Of a DNA stretch of 64,000 nucleotides, positions 54,609-64,000 are shown piece after piece. This stretch comes from Augochlora pura (lineage: Eukaryota > Arthropoda > Insecta > Hymenoptera > Halictidae). Numbering within the stretch: position 1 is the first letter of the stretch; each line of letters begins with the position of its first letter. A program made the translations under genes and the position numbers. The stretch spans positions 3,348,001-3,412,000 of the forward strand of contig NC_135782.1 in NCBI RefSeq assembly GCF_028453695.1, given 5' to 3'. The notes under the pieces were generated by a model that saw only the letters and a program-made list of their open reading frames with translations, was not told where the DNA came from and searched no databases.

Positions 54609-55108
54609 NNNNNNNNNNNNNNNNNNNNNNNNNNNNNNNNNNNNNNNNNNNNNNNNNNNNNNNNNNNNNNNNNNNNNNNNNNNNNNNNNNNNNNNNNNNN
54701 NNNNNNNNNNNNNNNNNNNNNNNNNNNNNNNNNNNNNNNNNNNNNNNNNNNNNNNNNNNNNNNNNNNNNNNNNNNNNNNNNNNNNNNNNNNNNNNNNNNN
54801 NNNNNNNNNNNNNNNNNNNNNNNNNNNNNNNNNNNNNNNNNNNNNNNNNNNNNNNNNNNNNNNNNNNNNNNNNNNNNNNNNNNNNNNNNNNNNNNNNNNN
54901 NNNNNNNNNNNNNNNNNNNNNNNNNNNNNNNNNNNNNNNNNNNNNNNNNNNNNNNNNNNNNNNNNNNNNNNNNNNNNNNNNNNNNNNNNNNNNNNNNNNN
55001 NNNNNNNNNNNNNNNNNNNNNNNNNNNNNNNNNNNNNNNNNNNNNNNNNNNNNNNNNNNNNNNNNNNNNNNNNNNNNNNNNNNNNNNNNNNNNNNNNNNN
55101 NNNNNNNN
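54609..55108. other. Assembly gap, 500 N
   Basis: Exactly 500 N. Any exon inside is invisible; this matters because the gap lies in the putative first intron of the reductase gene. Confidence 0.95.
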
Positions 55109-55204
55109 CGTATGCGTACGCCGTTCGAGAGAATACAGGAACATATTGTAGAATACATATATTGTATAAGATCCTCTGCCTTGATAAATTACGATCTACA
55201 ATAT

Positions 55205-55344
55205 CAGCGGACTCCGAGGCACCGTGAAAAATTCTCGTATCGCGTTTCAAAATAATTTCAACATTCCAACAACATCATTTAATATTTGGGGCTGATTTAG
55301 GATTATTTTAAATTTCGTATTAAAGCAGCTTCGCGCGCAAAGGG
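55205..55344. mobile_element. Diverged copy of the TTAA-type short transposon family
   Basis: The right end CGCGCAAAGGG|TTAA (TTAA at 55345-55348) and a left part 'ggactccgaggcaccgtg' both resemble the complete element at 24323. Confidence 0.45.
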
Positions 55345-56104
55345 TTAAAATCTCTCGGCTGAATTTTCGTTCGCCGCCGCGGCGAATTACATCGGCGATT
55401 ATACGGGGCGACCAGTAATCGCCCGCGGAGAGGAGTTACATCGATTCCTGTTTTACGGCCGCTTTCTCCTCGTGTATCGCAAAAGAGCGTCGTCTGGCCG
55501 GCAAAAGAGCGGTCCGCGCGACGATGCTGCGCCACCGGTGATATCGGCAGTGTCAAATGCGTGCACTTGAGACTTGAGAGCGCGGAACGCGGCGCAGGGG
55601 ACCCACAGCGCCGGCAACCTGTTACGTGAACATTTGTTTACGAACGGTGGCGGCGCAGGGAGAAAGTTGGCTGCGGAGACGCGGGACACCCGTCCGCTCG
55701 CGCGCGCGCGCCGCGGAATCCGTTCGAATACTCTTCGTCCTTAATTTAAAAGAGCGACCAGGAAACTCCGCGCGGTCCCTTGCAACGGCGAACGCACAAT
55801 TTCTTCTTCGTTACCAGCGCTGCGAAACGTTGCGTCACACGGACGATGGAGGATTTTTATGCGAAATAAAAAGCGCGTTTGTTGCGAGACGCAGAATCTA
55901 TGGGAATATTTATTTAATTATTTTGATAGTTTTAATGAGTCCAGAGGAACGCGATATCATTTTTAAGTTCTTTAAATGCGTTTTTTTTTTAAGTAATAAT
56001 AAGTGTATAATAATAAGTGTATAAAATATATATGGTTTTAAATAGCTTAAACAGTGGAGTTTACAGAATAATGAGAACTTTTTCGTTTATATGATCTGAG
56101 TCAG

Positions 56105-56218
56105 TGAAATTCGCCTAATACTATATTTAATAATACTATATTACAATACTGTAATATAGTATTATAGTACTATATTATAGTACTGTAATATAGTATTATA
56201 GTACTATATTATAGTACT
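56105..56218. repeat. Self-complementary AT-rich tandem repeat
   Basis: Phrases 'tagtattatagtactatatt' and 'atagtactgtaa' alternate several times. Units are palindromic, so the stretch could form multiple cruciforms. Confidence 0.75.
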
Positions 56219-56219
56219 G

Positions 56220-56435
56220 CGGTCGAGTGGCGACTCTGAGGCGCCGCTGAGAATTATCATGCCACGTTTCAAACTCATTTTTATCAAGTTTACTTACTTA
56301 CAAAAATTTGTTAAGACTCTGTTAACTATTGCAAGAGTCGCAAAAAGTCTATAATACGTGTAAAACGCGCCGGGTCACTTGAAATGGAAACGCTGTAAGT
56401 TTGGAAAAATATTTTGGATCTCGAGCTAAAAGGGG
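56220..56435. mobile_element. Diverged copy of the TTAA-type short transposon family
   Basis: Starts 'gcggtcgagtggcgactctg', is similar to the copy at 51134 over about 120 bases, and ends near 'aaaagggg' followed by TTAA at about 56436. Confidence 0.5.
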
Positions 56436-56761
56436 TTAAATATTGCGAAGGGGTTAAATATTGCCAACAATTGCAACCCGTCCATGACTGGCGCGCATTG
56501 ACTGAATCGAATAAGTAGGTTGGTGGAATGGAGGACTCCGCTAATGGATCGATATCTAAAGTGTCCAAGTACAGGTCGATCAATTCTTTGCCGAAGGCCG
56601 TGCACGCTTTATCATTCCGTGAACGATCTTCTTGCGAATGGAAGATACACATCCTAAATAATTGACGAAAACGTAGTTAAAACTGCCCGGCTAATTATAG
56701 AGTTAAACCACGAAGTTTTCCATGGTGCATAGCCTCGAGCATACCGCCGACTTTAAATTAA

Positions 56762-56950
56762 CCCTTTGCACTGGAGTGGCGAGGCACAATTAAAATCGTT
56801 CTATTACCGCTCGAGATCATTTTTATACAAAGTTTATATTTAAAAAATTTTTACACAGTTAAAAAACTATTGTTATGACCGATTAGAATCAATTTTCTAA
56901 GGACAAAAATTTTCTACGCGTAAAAGCGCATTTTATTGCGTTGAATGAAA
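56762..56950. mobile_element. Diverged copy of the TTAA-type short transposon family
   Basis: TTAA (56758-56761) is followed by CCCTTTGCACTGGAGTGGCG, the family end, and an interior with 'gatcatttttatacaaagtt' that resembles the copy at 56220. The right end is not clear. Confidence 0.5.
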
Positions 56951-57596
56951 ATACCAAGAGCCGGAAATATTTTTAATTGCTATATTTATATTTATAAATG
57001 GATTAGAAGCCGCGCGACTTCATCGAGGCCCATGTTTCCCCGTGATTCCGTTCGAGCCGCTCGAGTTAATCGTTCGCGCGCTAATGCCCGCGTTCAAATC
57101 AAATAATCGTTTGACGTCAGAGGGAAGCGGAAAGGTTCCGAAGAAAGTAGCGCAGAGTAACCTTGTCCTAGAAGAATGAAGCATTACGTGACACGGGAAC
57201 GGAGGGGGGAGCTGGGGGGGGGGGTGTCACTTTACTACGAGCGAAAATCGTCTTTTCGCTAAACGGATTACTTTGCCGCCGGAACAGCTTGCACCGTTAC
57301 GATTGCTAAACGATATTTTTACGAGCGACTTCGACTGCATTGTTTGCGCTGTTTACACGGGATCGTTTATCGAAACCTCGTGGCGACAAGCGACGTTATC
57401 GTCCGTTCTTGCACCTGCCTTTCCGAGGCGTGTAGTGCCGGCTCTAGATTCGCGGGAGACGTCCACCTTGAACGAATCGTATCGGAATATACAATTTACC
57501 GTATCGCTGTTGATATCGTTGAAATGGGATTAGAGAACGCGGCGGGACAAGATAAATAAAATAATCGCATTTAGAGGATGTTCTATTGCAACGAAA

Positions 57597-57905
57597 ATAT
57601 ATTTTAGAAACTCTATAGAGCCTTTAATAATTAATTTATTAATATAGATCATCGTGATAGCAATTCGTGTAATATATATTCTTTGCTTAGTTTTCATTGT
57701 GAAATAAATAAAATGATTTTATATTGTTGCTAAGATATATTTTAGAGGCTCTATAGAGCCTTTGATAATTAATTGATCATCGTGATAGCGTTTGAGGTAC
57801 GTTCACTTCGAATATTCTGTGCTATACTAACTCTGCGATTATTGTAATATTCTTTACTTGGTTCTCGTGAAATAAATAAATAAAAAATTGAAATAAATAA
57901 AATTA
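57597..57905. repeat. Tandem duplication, about 139 bases
   Basis: The phrase 'atattttagaaactctatag' at about 57598 recurs as 'atattttagaggctctatag' at about 57737. The following parts ('gcctttgataattaatt', 'atcatcgtgatagc') are also shared. Confidence 0.8.
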
Positions 57906-58547
57906 TTTCATGTTACAATTTCCAAAGTATAGCACGCGCGAAAATGTTTCGTCCATCAGGTTTCTGTTCGATCACGTCGAAGTGACTTTGACTTCCAACT
58001 ATTTGGAAGCCGGACGAATGCTCCCTGAACGTGTACGCGCGATGAAACTAATTATCATAAGAGGATCTGTTAGAGTTGATGCGTGTATATATGTATATAC
58101 ATTATTCGCCGAATGTGAAAATTTCGTATCAGATTGAATTAGATGCCGCGACGTGTTCTTGCGAGACAGCGTGCAATACGGTCGAACTACAATCGGGAAT
58201 AAAGCTATTACACACTAGTTTATTTCGTTCTCCACAAGCTAGTTCGCTTTCTTTAAAAACTATCGCGCATCGCGTATGGACGTCGACAGACACCATTCAT
58301 AATAATTATGTATTTACATGTTCGAGATACAATGCCGGGAACCCCTGCGTTAAGTGTTGTACTTACCGAAGAGTACTTATACCATGTTGCGCAACAAGCA
58401 CTGAATTTTGCTACTGAAAATTGACAAGCAATTGTCCAGTTGGCAGTAGAATCTCGTGGCCAACTATGCACGTGTGTCGAGCGAATTCCAAGGTACCCTT
58501 ACGCGCACCTGAAACAATTAGTTGTTACGTTAATTATGGTTAAATTG

Positions 58548-58620
58548 ATGGCAAGTGTTAAATTAAATTAATAGCGAGTGTTAAATAAAATTAATAGCGA
58601 GTGTTAAATTAAATTAATGG
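58548..58620. repeat. 25-base tandem repeat, about three copies
   Basis: Three copies of 'gcgagtgttaaattaaatta' plus 'atagc' stand just upstream of the reductase body exons. Confidence 0.75.
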
Positions 58621-58865
58621 TGTTCAATATAGTAGCAGGTGTATATTTTGGAAATTTATTATAATATTATTGTAGTGCGGTCGACGAATAATTCATGTAA
58701 AATATAATTATTATGTGAAATAGAACACAGCGGAATCGTCAGAAGAATTATCATTTCCGAACGAAAAATTGAAATGAAAATATTCTTTTATATTACACTA
58801 TATTATGTTTTATATTATGACATCCTTTCAGATTATTCAATCGCTTGGAGCATACATCCTCCAGC

Positions 58866-60561
58866 ATGAGCTCCACCGTCGTACAAACGACACACGAGCA
58901 CATGAACGAAGAGCACGGTAGCTCCATAGGAGCGTTTTACGCCGACACGGTGGTAATGGTGACGGGCGCGACCGGTTTCCTAGGAAAAGCACTTCTGGAA
59001 AAATTGCTGCGATCATGCTCCAGCCTGCTCACCATTTTTATACTGATCCGCCCGAAGAGGGGCCACACCGTCGACCAACGGCTGAAGAAACTACTAGAAT
59101 CTAATGTAAATTATTTTCCATACAATATTATATATTCTTATTACCTTATTTTTTTAAACATATTCCATCCACTCGATTGGTATTAAAACCATCAAGGATT
59201 AATTAGAATTTGTTTAAAATTAGAAATAACGGCAAGAGAACGTAAATTATAGCAGAGTGAATTTATTTATTGTAATTATGAAGTCTCTACGAATTCGCAT
59301 TAAACTTGAAATTTAGTATAATACACGAGAGTATAATTAACAAGATTGCTCTTTACAATTTTCTTATCGTTTACACGGAAATTCGCTTAAATAAAGCCAC
59401 GTTTTGTCCTCGGTTAGTTTTACCAATAATTAAGAGACCGTGTATTTTGACAAGTTCCTTTCTTTCTTTATTTATTTATTTTAAATTGAAGGATATTTCT
59501 ACACGATTTTTAACGTTCCCTTTTATGTAATTTATATTCGCCGTCTGTTGAAAAACGTTAATCGAACTCTGTGAACAAATTAATCGTTCTGGGATGATCG
59601 TGCGTCGTTTGTTAACAGGTCTTCGACAAACTTAAAGCAGAGAATCCGTCCGCGTTGTCGAAGATCCGCGCGATAAAGGGCGACGTGGCGATGCCGGATC
59701 TCGGCCTGTCGCCGGAGGACAGGGAAATGTTGACGCAAAGGGTTAACATAGTGTTTCATAGCGCGGCAACCATACGATTCGACGAGCCGTTGAAAGTTGC
59801 CGTAGCTCTGAACACACAGGGGACAGATCGCATAATCGATCTGTGCAAGAGCATGAAAAACCTGATCAGTTTCGCCTACGTTAGCACGGCCTATAGCAAC
59901 GCGAACTTGGAGGAAATCAACGAAGTCGTTTATTCGTGAGTAACGCCATTGTTGCCGGCCATTGATCCTTTCACGAATTACATTTACGCGGTGACTACAG
60001 TTTCGTTGTCCCTTTGTGTTTTTTAATCTTTTATAATAATCGCGGCTCATTTTATTTATTTTATTTCGTTATTTCTCTGTTCATTCTAGCTCGTTTTTAT
60101 ATACTTATTTAATATTTTTATTTATGTTTAATATTCATGTTTATGCTTATTTAACATTTGTATTTATCGAATATCTATAGTTATATTTATTTGGAAACTA
60201 ATAACTGCAAATACGCGATCGTTCGAATATAATTTTTGTTAACAATAATGTTACAGCTCACGATTGAAGCCTTCCATGGTGATGGATATATGCGACAGCC
60301 TGGACGACAGCACGATCAGCATGCTCGAGAAGAGGCTCCTGGGGAATCATCCGAACACGTACACTTTTACGAAACACTTGGCGGAACAGCTGATCATATC
60401 GAAGGCCGGGAACATGCCGGTTGCCATAATCAGACCAAGCATAGTCGGCGCAGCGCGAAAGGAACCCTATCCTGGATGGGTGGACAACTACGGTGGAGTT
60501 ACAGGTACCACTGCAAAAGTAGTAGAAACAAACAATATAAAAATAATTACAAATAAATGAT

Positions 60562-60592
<31 letters not shown>

Positions 60593-62241
60593 TAAAATAA
60601 TTAGCAAATAAACATTAAAATAGCTAGTAAATAAATAGTAAAATAATTGCTAAGCAAATATTAAAATCATTGTTGAATAAACAGTGGAATACTTAATACA
60701 TAAATAGGAAAATAGTTACGCCAACGTCCGAAACGAATTGTCGCTTTCTAAAAGATCTTGCGATATTATCCCCGCGAGCTATGTATATATTTAAAATGGC
60801 CGACTTTCGCAGGTTGTATGATGAACATCATTAGAGGTACCCTGAAAGTAGCCATCACCTTCAAAGAGAAGAACCTCGACATCGTGCCCGTCGATTATGT
60901 CATCGACACGTTAATCTGCGCCGCGTGGTATACTACAATGCAGCCGACCAAAGCCATCAAAATTTACAACTGCACCGCGAAGTACCCTGTCAAGTAATTA
61001 AACAATTAATATAAACAATTCAAATATCTCGCTAGCCTGTTACGGGAGAATTTGCCTGTTCCATTCGAATCGTATCGTCGATTGATTTTTAATTGCGATT
61101 TTTAATTTAATTTTCTTTTTTATGAACAACATCTCTGTTTCGTTTAGATGGGGCCATTTCTTCAACCTCACCGTGAAACACGCGATACAGGAGCCGACGA
61201 AGCTCGTGGTACGCTACCCGAGCATCAAATACCTTCGAAGCACCCTACCGTTCGACATGTTCATGTACATCTTCGAATATCTACCGGCGATCATCGGGGA
61301 CGTCTTTTTAAGTATCAAGGGACAGAAGCCGATGTAAGTGTACGCGTATACAGGGTGTTTCAAAGTATCGCTTGGAATCAGGTGCTGAGAGATTCCTTGA
61401 ATTATTTGAAGCAACTTTTTCCTTTGCGAAAATGTTCTGCGATGCTTCGTTGAGGAGTTATTAGCGAAAAACGATGGCCAATCAGAGGCGAGCACGACTG
61501 GCGCGGGGAGTCGTCAGCCCCTTGACTCAGCCTTCTCGCGTCGGCAGATCTCGCCTCTGATTGGCCACTGTTTTTCGCTAATAACTCGTCAACGAAACCT
61601 CGTAGAACAATTTCGTAAAGGGAAAAGTTTCTTTAAATGATCTCAGGTACCCCTTAATTCCTGTTCAAGAATGACTTATGGGACACGCTATAGAACACTA
61701 TGGATCATTGTTCCAGAATGCTGAAGTACGTGAAAAAACTGTCGAAAGTCATACACAACGGGTCGTTCTTCTCGTGCCGCGACTGGCAATTCCAACAGAA
61801 GAACATGGAGGAGCTGACGAATAAGGTGAAAACGATGAAGGATTCCGATAAATTCGACACGGACATGGGACAACACGATTGGGATACTTTTGTACGGAAC
61901 TTCGTGCTAGGTATAAGAAAATTCCTGCTAGACGACGATCCAGAAACCAACAACAAACTTCAAAGGCGAATCACGATGTATGTATCGCTAAAAGCGACGC
62001 TGCATTTATTTTACAATTTAGAATTTGATAAATTCGAACGATTGAATGATATAAATTAACGAAACAGAATAAATTCTTCGATCTCCAAGACTTCCAATTG
62101 CTCTAATTTTAATTGTTTATAGCATTGTATATTTAAATGATGATAATTCTTTTCTTTTTTAGGTTATACTTCTTTCATCGTCTCACGCAATTCTCCGGCA
62201 TAATCGTCCTGCTGATAATGATACTGCGCTTCAGTCATTGA
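58866..62241 (+). CDS. FAR: Fatty acyl-CoA reductase (alcohol-forming), seven coding exons, 503 aa
   Basis: Exons are 58866-59105, 59619-59935, 60257-60504, 60813-60993, 61148-61333, 61717-61977 and 62163-62241; they sum to 1512 nt, all introns are GT-AG and all phases fit. The enzyme family reduces fatty acyl-CoA to fatty alcohol with NADPH, usually at the ER or peroxisome membrane. Visible motifs: Rossmann dinucleotide loop TGATGFLG (33-40), HSAAT (127-131) with RFDE (133-136), STAYSN (169-174), catalytic YTFTK (Tyr221, Lys225), IRPSIV (244-249), VPVDYV (293-298), then a C-terminal FAR_C/Sterile domain (about 370-470) and a hydrophobic C-terminal segment (about 488-501) likely to anchor the protein. 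Length is normal for insect members. The start is ATG 58866, in an exon whose acceptor ends at 58831, so at least one upstream exon exists. The insect FAR family is large, and the exact paralogue cannot be named from sequence alone. Confidence 0.95.
60560..60588. repeat. (AT)n microsatellite in intron 3 of the reductase
   Basis: An uninterrupted run of about 14 TA dinucleotides, likely length-variable. Confidence 0.9.
61349..61693. mobile_element. Foldback (MITE-like) element filling intron 5 of the reductase
   Basis: The left end TACAGGGTGTTTCAAAG pairs with the right end CATAAG/GACACGCTATA read backwards. The two arms remain similar for about 150 bases. The innermost arm, 'gttattagcgaaaaac' then 'ggccaatcagaggcgag', is nearly perfect and is separated by a short loop (about 61490-61545). 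TA at both outer ends suggests a TA target site. There is no coding capacity. It covers about 345 of the 383 bases of intron 5. Confidence 0.75.
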
Positions 62242-62725
62242 GGGGACGTCCGTCGGTTTCGTTTGGGAAAAAAAAAGAAGCAATGTGAAATATGACATAA
62301 TCGACGATCATCATAGCCTGCTGTCATCCGTCACGATCTGCCACGGCGTGCTGTTTTCATGTATGTTCAACAATGTATATCACAATGCACGTGGTTGGTG
62401 TAGTCAATACATTCGTTAGCGCTGCCGCGAGAAATCTAACCTAAAAATCATCGAAAGATTTCCGAAGACACCATGAACCGCGACGTCATGGGGGAAAATC
62501 TTTCCTTGCGAGTAGTTCGACTACGATCTTATTTGTTGACTGTGTCACATTGTTGAAGCTGTTATTTATAATATATTGCCATTGGATTCGAAATATTATT
62601 TATTATTAATAAGTCTCGCTCGACCGAAATTCATATTATTCCCATCGTGCCTTTTAAACAATTAACAACTCCGAGAATGGAACTGAATTTAGTTAATAAA
62701 AATTGAACTATACAATGTTAATAAA
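62242..62725 (+). other. 3' UTR of the reductase gene with two poly(A) signals
   Basis: Two canonical AATAAA hexamers, at 62695-62700 and 62720-62725, follow the stop codon, so the transcript probably ends about 62715-62750. Confidence 0.55.
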
Positions 62726-62750
62726 CAAAATGGATTTTATATAGCGTTAA

Positions 62751-63827
62751 GTGAAACTGTTTTCTAGAAGATATTGTACAATTCTCGTACCGTCGTTAGT
62801 TGGTGAATTCATGTAACTATTGTCAAGATATGTTTTCGAAAGTATCTAGCATTTTAAGCGAGTATTTTAAGTAAGCAACCCTTTCATTATTCGAACGTTC
62901 GCGTCACTCTAATTAGTCCGGATAATTGAGGTTTCTATTGTAACGCAAAAAGCATTAACTAGAAAAAAAAGATCAGCCGATTCTTTTGATTAGACAAAAT
63001 TGAAATTGTCAGAGGTTAGGCTTATAGTTTTCAAAGAAACAATAATAATTCTGGTGGCGAACTGATACGTGAATGTTTACAGTCACAACAAAATATTGCG
63101 TTGAAAAATGTATCTTATTTTTATAAACTATTAAAATAACAATCCGTGTAACTCCTTTCGAACAGGCTGTAAAGGTAAAAATAAATACTACCTCAACGCA
63201 AAGTATTTGATTTACAATTATTGTTTGTACTTTTAGGCTTCGACCCTTAGGTTTATAGTATATAAACATTAATTATGGCAAAAATAGAGCATAAATAAAT
63301 AAACAAAGGATATGAAACTACTCACGGGAATATACTGCATCGATATTATATAACAGATTTAAATAATAACAATGTCACATATCATTAGTTAACAAAATAG
63401 TTAATTAAACTTTCGAAAACAATTACCCACATTTTTTATATGTTATGATTTGTTTTTACGTATGATATTTATTCAGTACATCCTACTGAACAACTTTGTG
63501 CACTTAGTTCAATTCTTTAAGCAGCATTTTAGTTACAACTATTGTTTTTATGCAACCTTGCATTCCGTACACGTGGCGCCTCTGATGGAAAAAGGATGAA
63601 GTTTTATTCGGAGTCCGTACAACGCCAATTGGTCCAGTGGCAAAACGCTCAAACTGTTAGCCAAATTACTTACTGTAAGTCCTACCTAACGACTGTAAGC
63701 CCTACCTACCGACTGTAAGTCGCATTTCGGAATTCGAACAAACTCCTGCCACCTATAGTCCGTACAGTATAACAAAACAAGCTTTTCCCTGTGCCCCCCC
63801 CCCCTCCTGCGCCGTGCTTTAGTTGTC
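62751..63827. other. Intergenic spacer between the reductase and the next plus-strand gene
   Basis: AT-rich spacer without a supported gene. A tRNA-promoter-like stretch at 63640-63760 and a short poly-C tract (63795-63804) are the only visible structures. Confidence 0.5.
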
Positions 63828-63873
63828 AGTTATCACTAGATTTACACATGGATTCGTACGGCGGTGTTTAGCG
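63828..63873 (+). promoter_or_regulatory. Initiator and short leader of the right-edge gene
   Basis: TTGTCAGTTATC contains a perfect insect initiator TCAGTT (A at 63828). There is no TATA box; a poly-C and pyrimidine stretch lies just upstream. The leader contains a seven-codon upstream frame starting at 63848 (ATGGATTCG, ending TAG). Confidence 0.4.
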
Positions 63874-64000
63874 ATGCCAATCGCATGTAAAATCTGCATT
63901 AATATAATGAGCACATGGAAATTGTTACAGCGTCGATGTTACGATCTGCTCTCGTACAAATACTCGTTGCTGGTGATATTGATGGCGTTTACTTGCATCT
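63874..64000 (+). CDS. N-terminus of an unidentified membrane protein, cut by the window edge
   Basis: An open frame runs off the end of the window. It may begin at ATG 63874 (MPIACKICIN...) or at the in-frame ATG 63907, which has A at -3 and gives MSTWKLLQRRCYDLLSYKYS followed by a hydrophobic run LLVILMAFTCI. A short basic N-terminus followed by one hydrophobic segment is typical of type II Golgi or ER membrane proteins such as glycosyltransferases or sulfotransferases, but nothing seen identifies the family. The start is undecided. If 63907 is used, the leader contains an ATG immediately followed by a stop (63884-63889, ATGTAA) in another frame. Support is the coincidence of initiator, ATG and membrane-protein-like sequence. 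Confidence 0.45.
   Translation, partial: MPIACKICINIMSTWKLLQRRCYDLLSYKYSLLVILMAFTCI

Larger units (their letters stand above)
51105..58831 (+). other. Probable long 5' intron of the reductase gene (otherwise intergenic)
   Basis: Holds a run of 26 or so C with one A (51581-51609), a long CT-rich tract (53840-54090), another poly-C tract (54199-54220), the 500-N gap, several diverged TTAA-type transposon copies, a palindromic AT repeat (56105-56218), and a tandem duplication at 57597-57905. No other protein-coding exon was recognised. Confidence 0.4.

Noticed and set aside
58365..58471. Minus-strand exon ending at donor CTTCG|GTAAGT near 58365
   Set aside because: The donor is good, but the upstream frame is unremarkable, and it lies antisense just before the reductase; no partner exon was seen.
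59580..60050. Minus-strand 156-codon frame
   Set aside because: Antisense shadow of reductase exon 2.

Overview
This is a eukaryotic window from an insect, most likely a hymenopteran such as a bee or ant. The evidence is split genes with GT-AG introns, AT-rich non-coding DNA broken by CpG-rich islands, many short tandem repeats, and protein sequence that reads as insect. That is inference from style and from one recognisable gene. No bacterial operons, rRNA, convincing tRNA or CRISPR array were seen. The assembly has a 100-base gap (43703-43802), a 500-base gap (54609-55108) and one lone N (34880).

Left third (about 2.7-16.6 kb, minus strand): I assembled a four-exon gene from splice sites and reading phase. 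It encodes a 133-residue secreted precursor with a signal peptide, two furin-type sites (RQRR and RRRR) and an amidation glycine directly before the second site. That is the layout of a peptide-hormone precursor. The predicted central peptide starts VSDQRL, which resembles the VSExxL start of vertebrate parathyroid hormone. A TATA box and initiator lie upstream at the spacing expected for one promoter, and the leader between them and the ATG is free of ATGs. This is the most interesting item in the window.

Middle (about 16.6-58.8 kb): I recognise no complete gene here. The region holds tandem repeats, microsatellites, a short TTAA-flanked (piggyBac-like) transposon family and several CpG-rich islands. 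Plus-strand promoter-like signals occur at 39.45 kb (TATA, initiator and a donor-ended leader exon) and 48.84 kb (initiator). A short ATG exon at 51.06 kb ends in a consensus donor and joins in frame to the first body exon of the next gene.

Right end (58.8-64 kb, plus strand): a complete fatty acyl-CoA reductase gene has seven coding exons that join without a frame error into 503 residues, or 528 with the 51-kb exon. Its fifth intron is almost entirely one inverted-repeat mobile element. About 1.6 kb downstream, an initiator and a start codon open the N-terminus of another plus-strand protein, probably a type II membrane protein, cut off by the window edge.

The genes look like independent neighbours rather than a pathway: a secreted signalling precursor, a lipid-reducing membrane enzyme for long-chain alcohols (wax or cuticular lipid, pheromone), and an unknown membrane protein.
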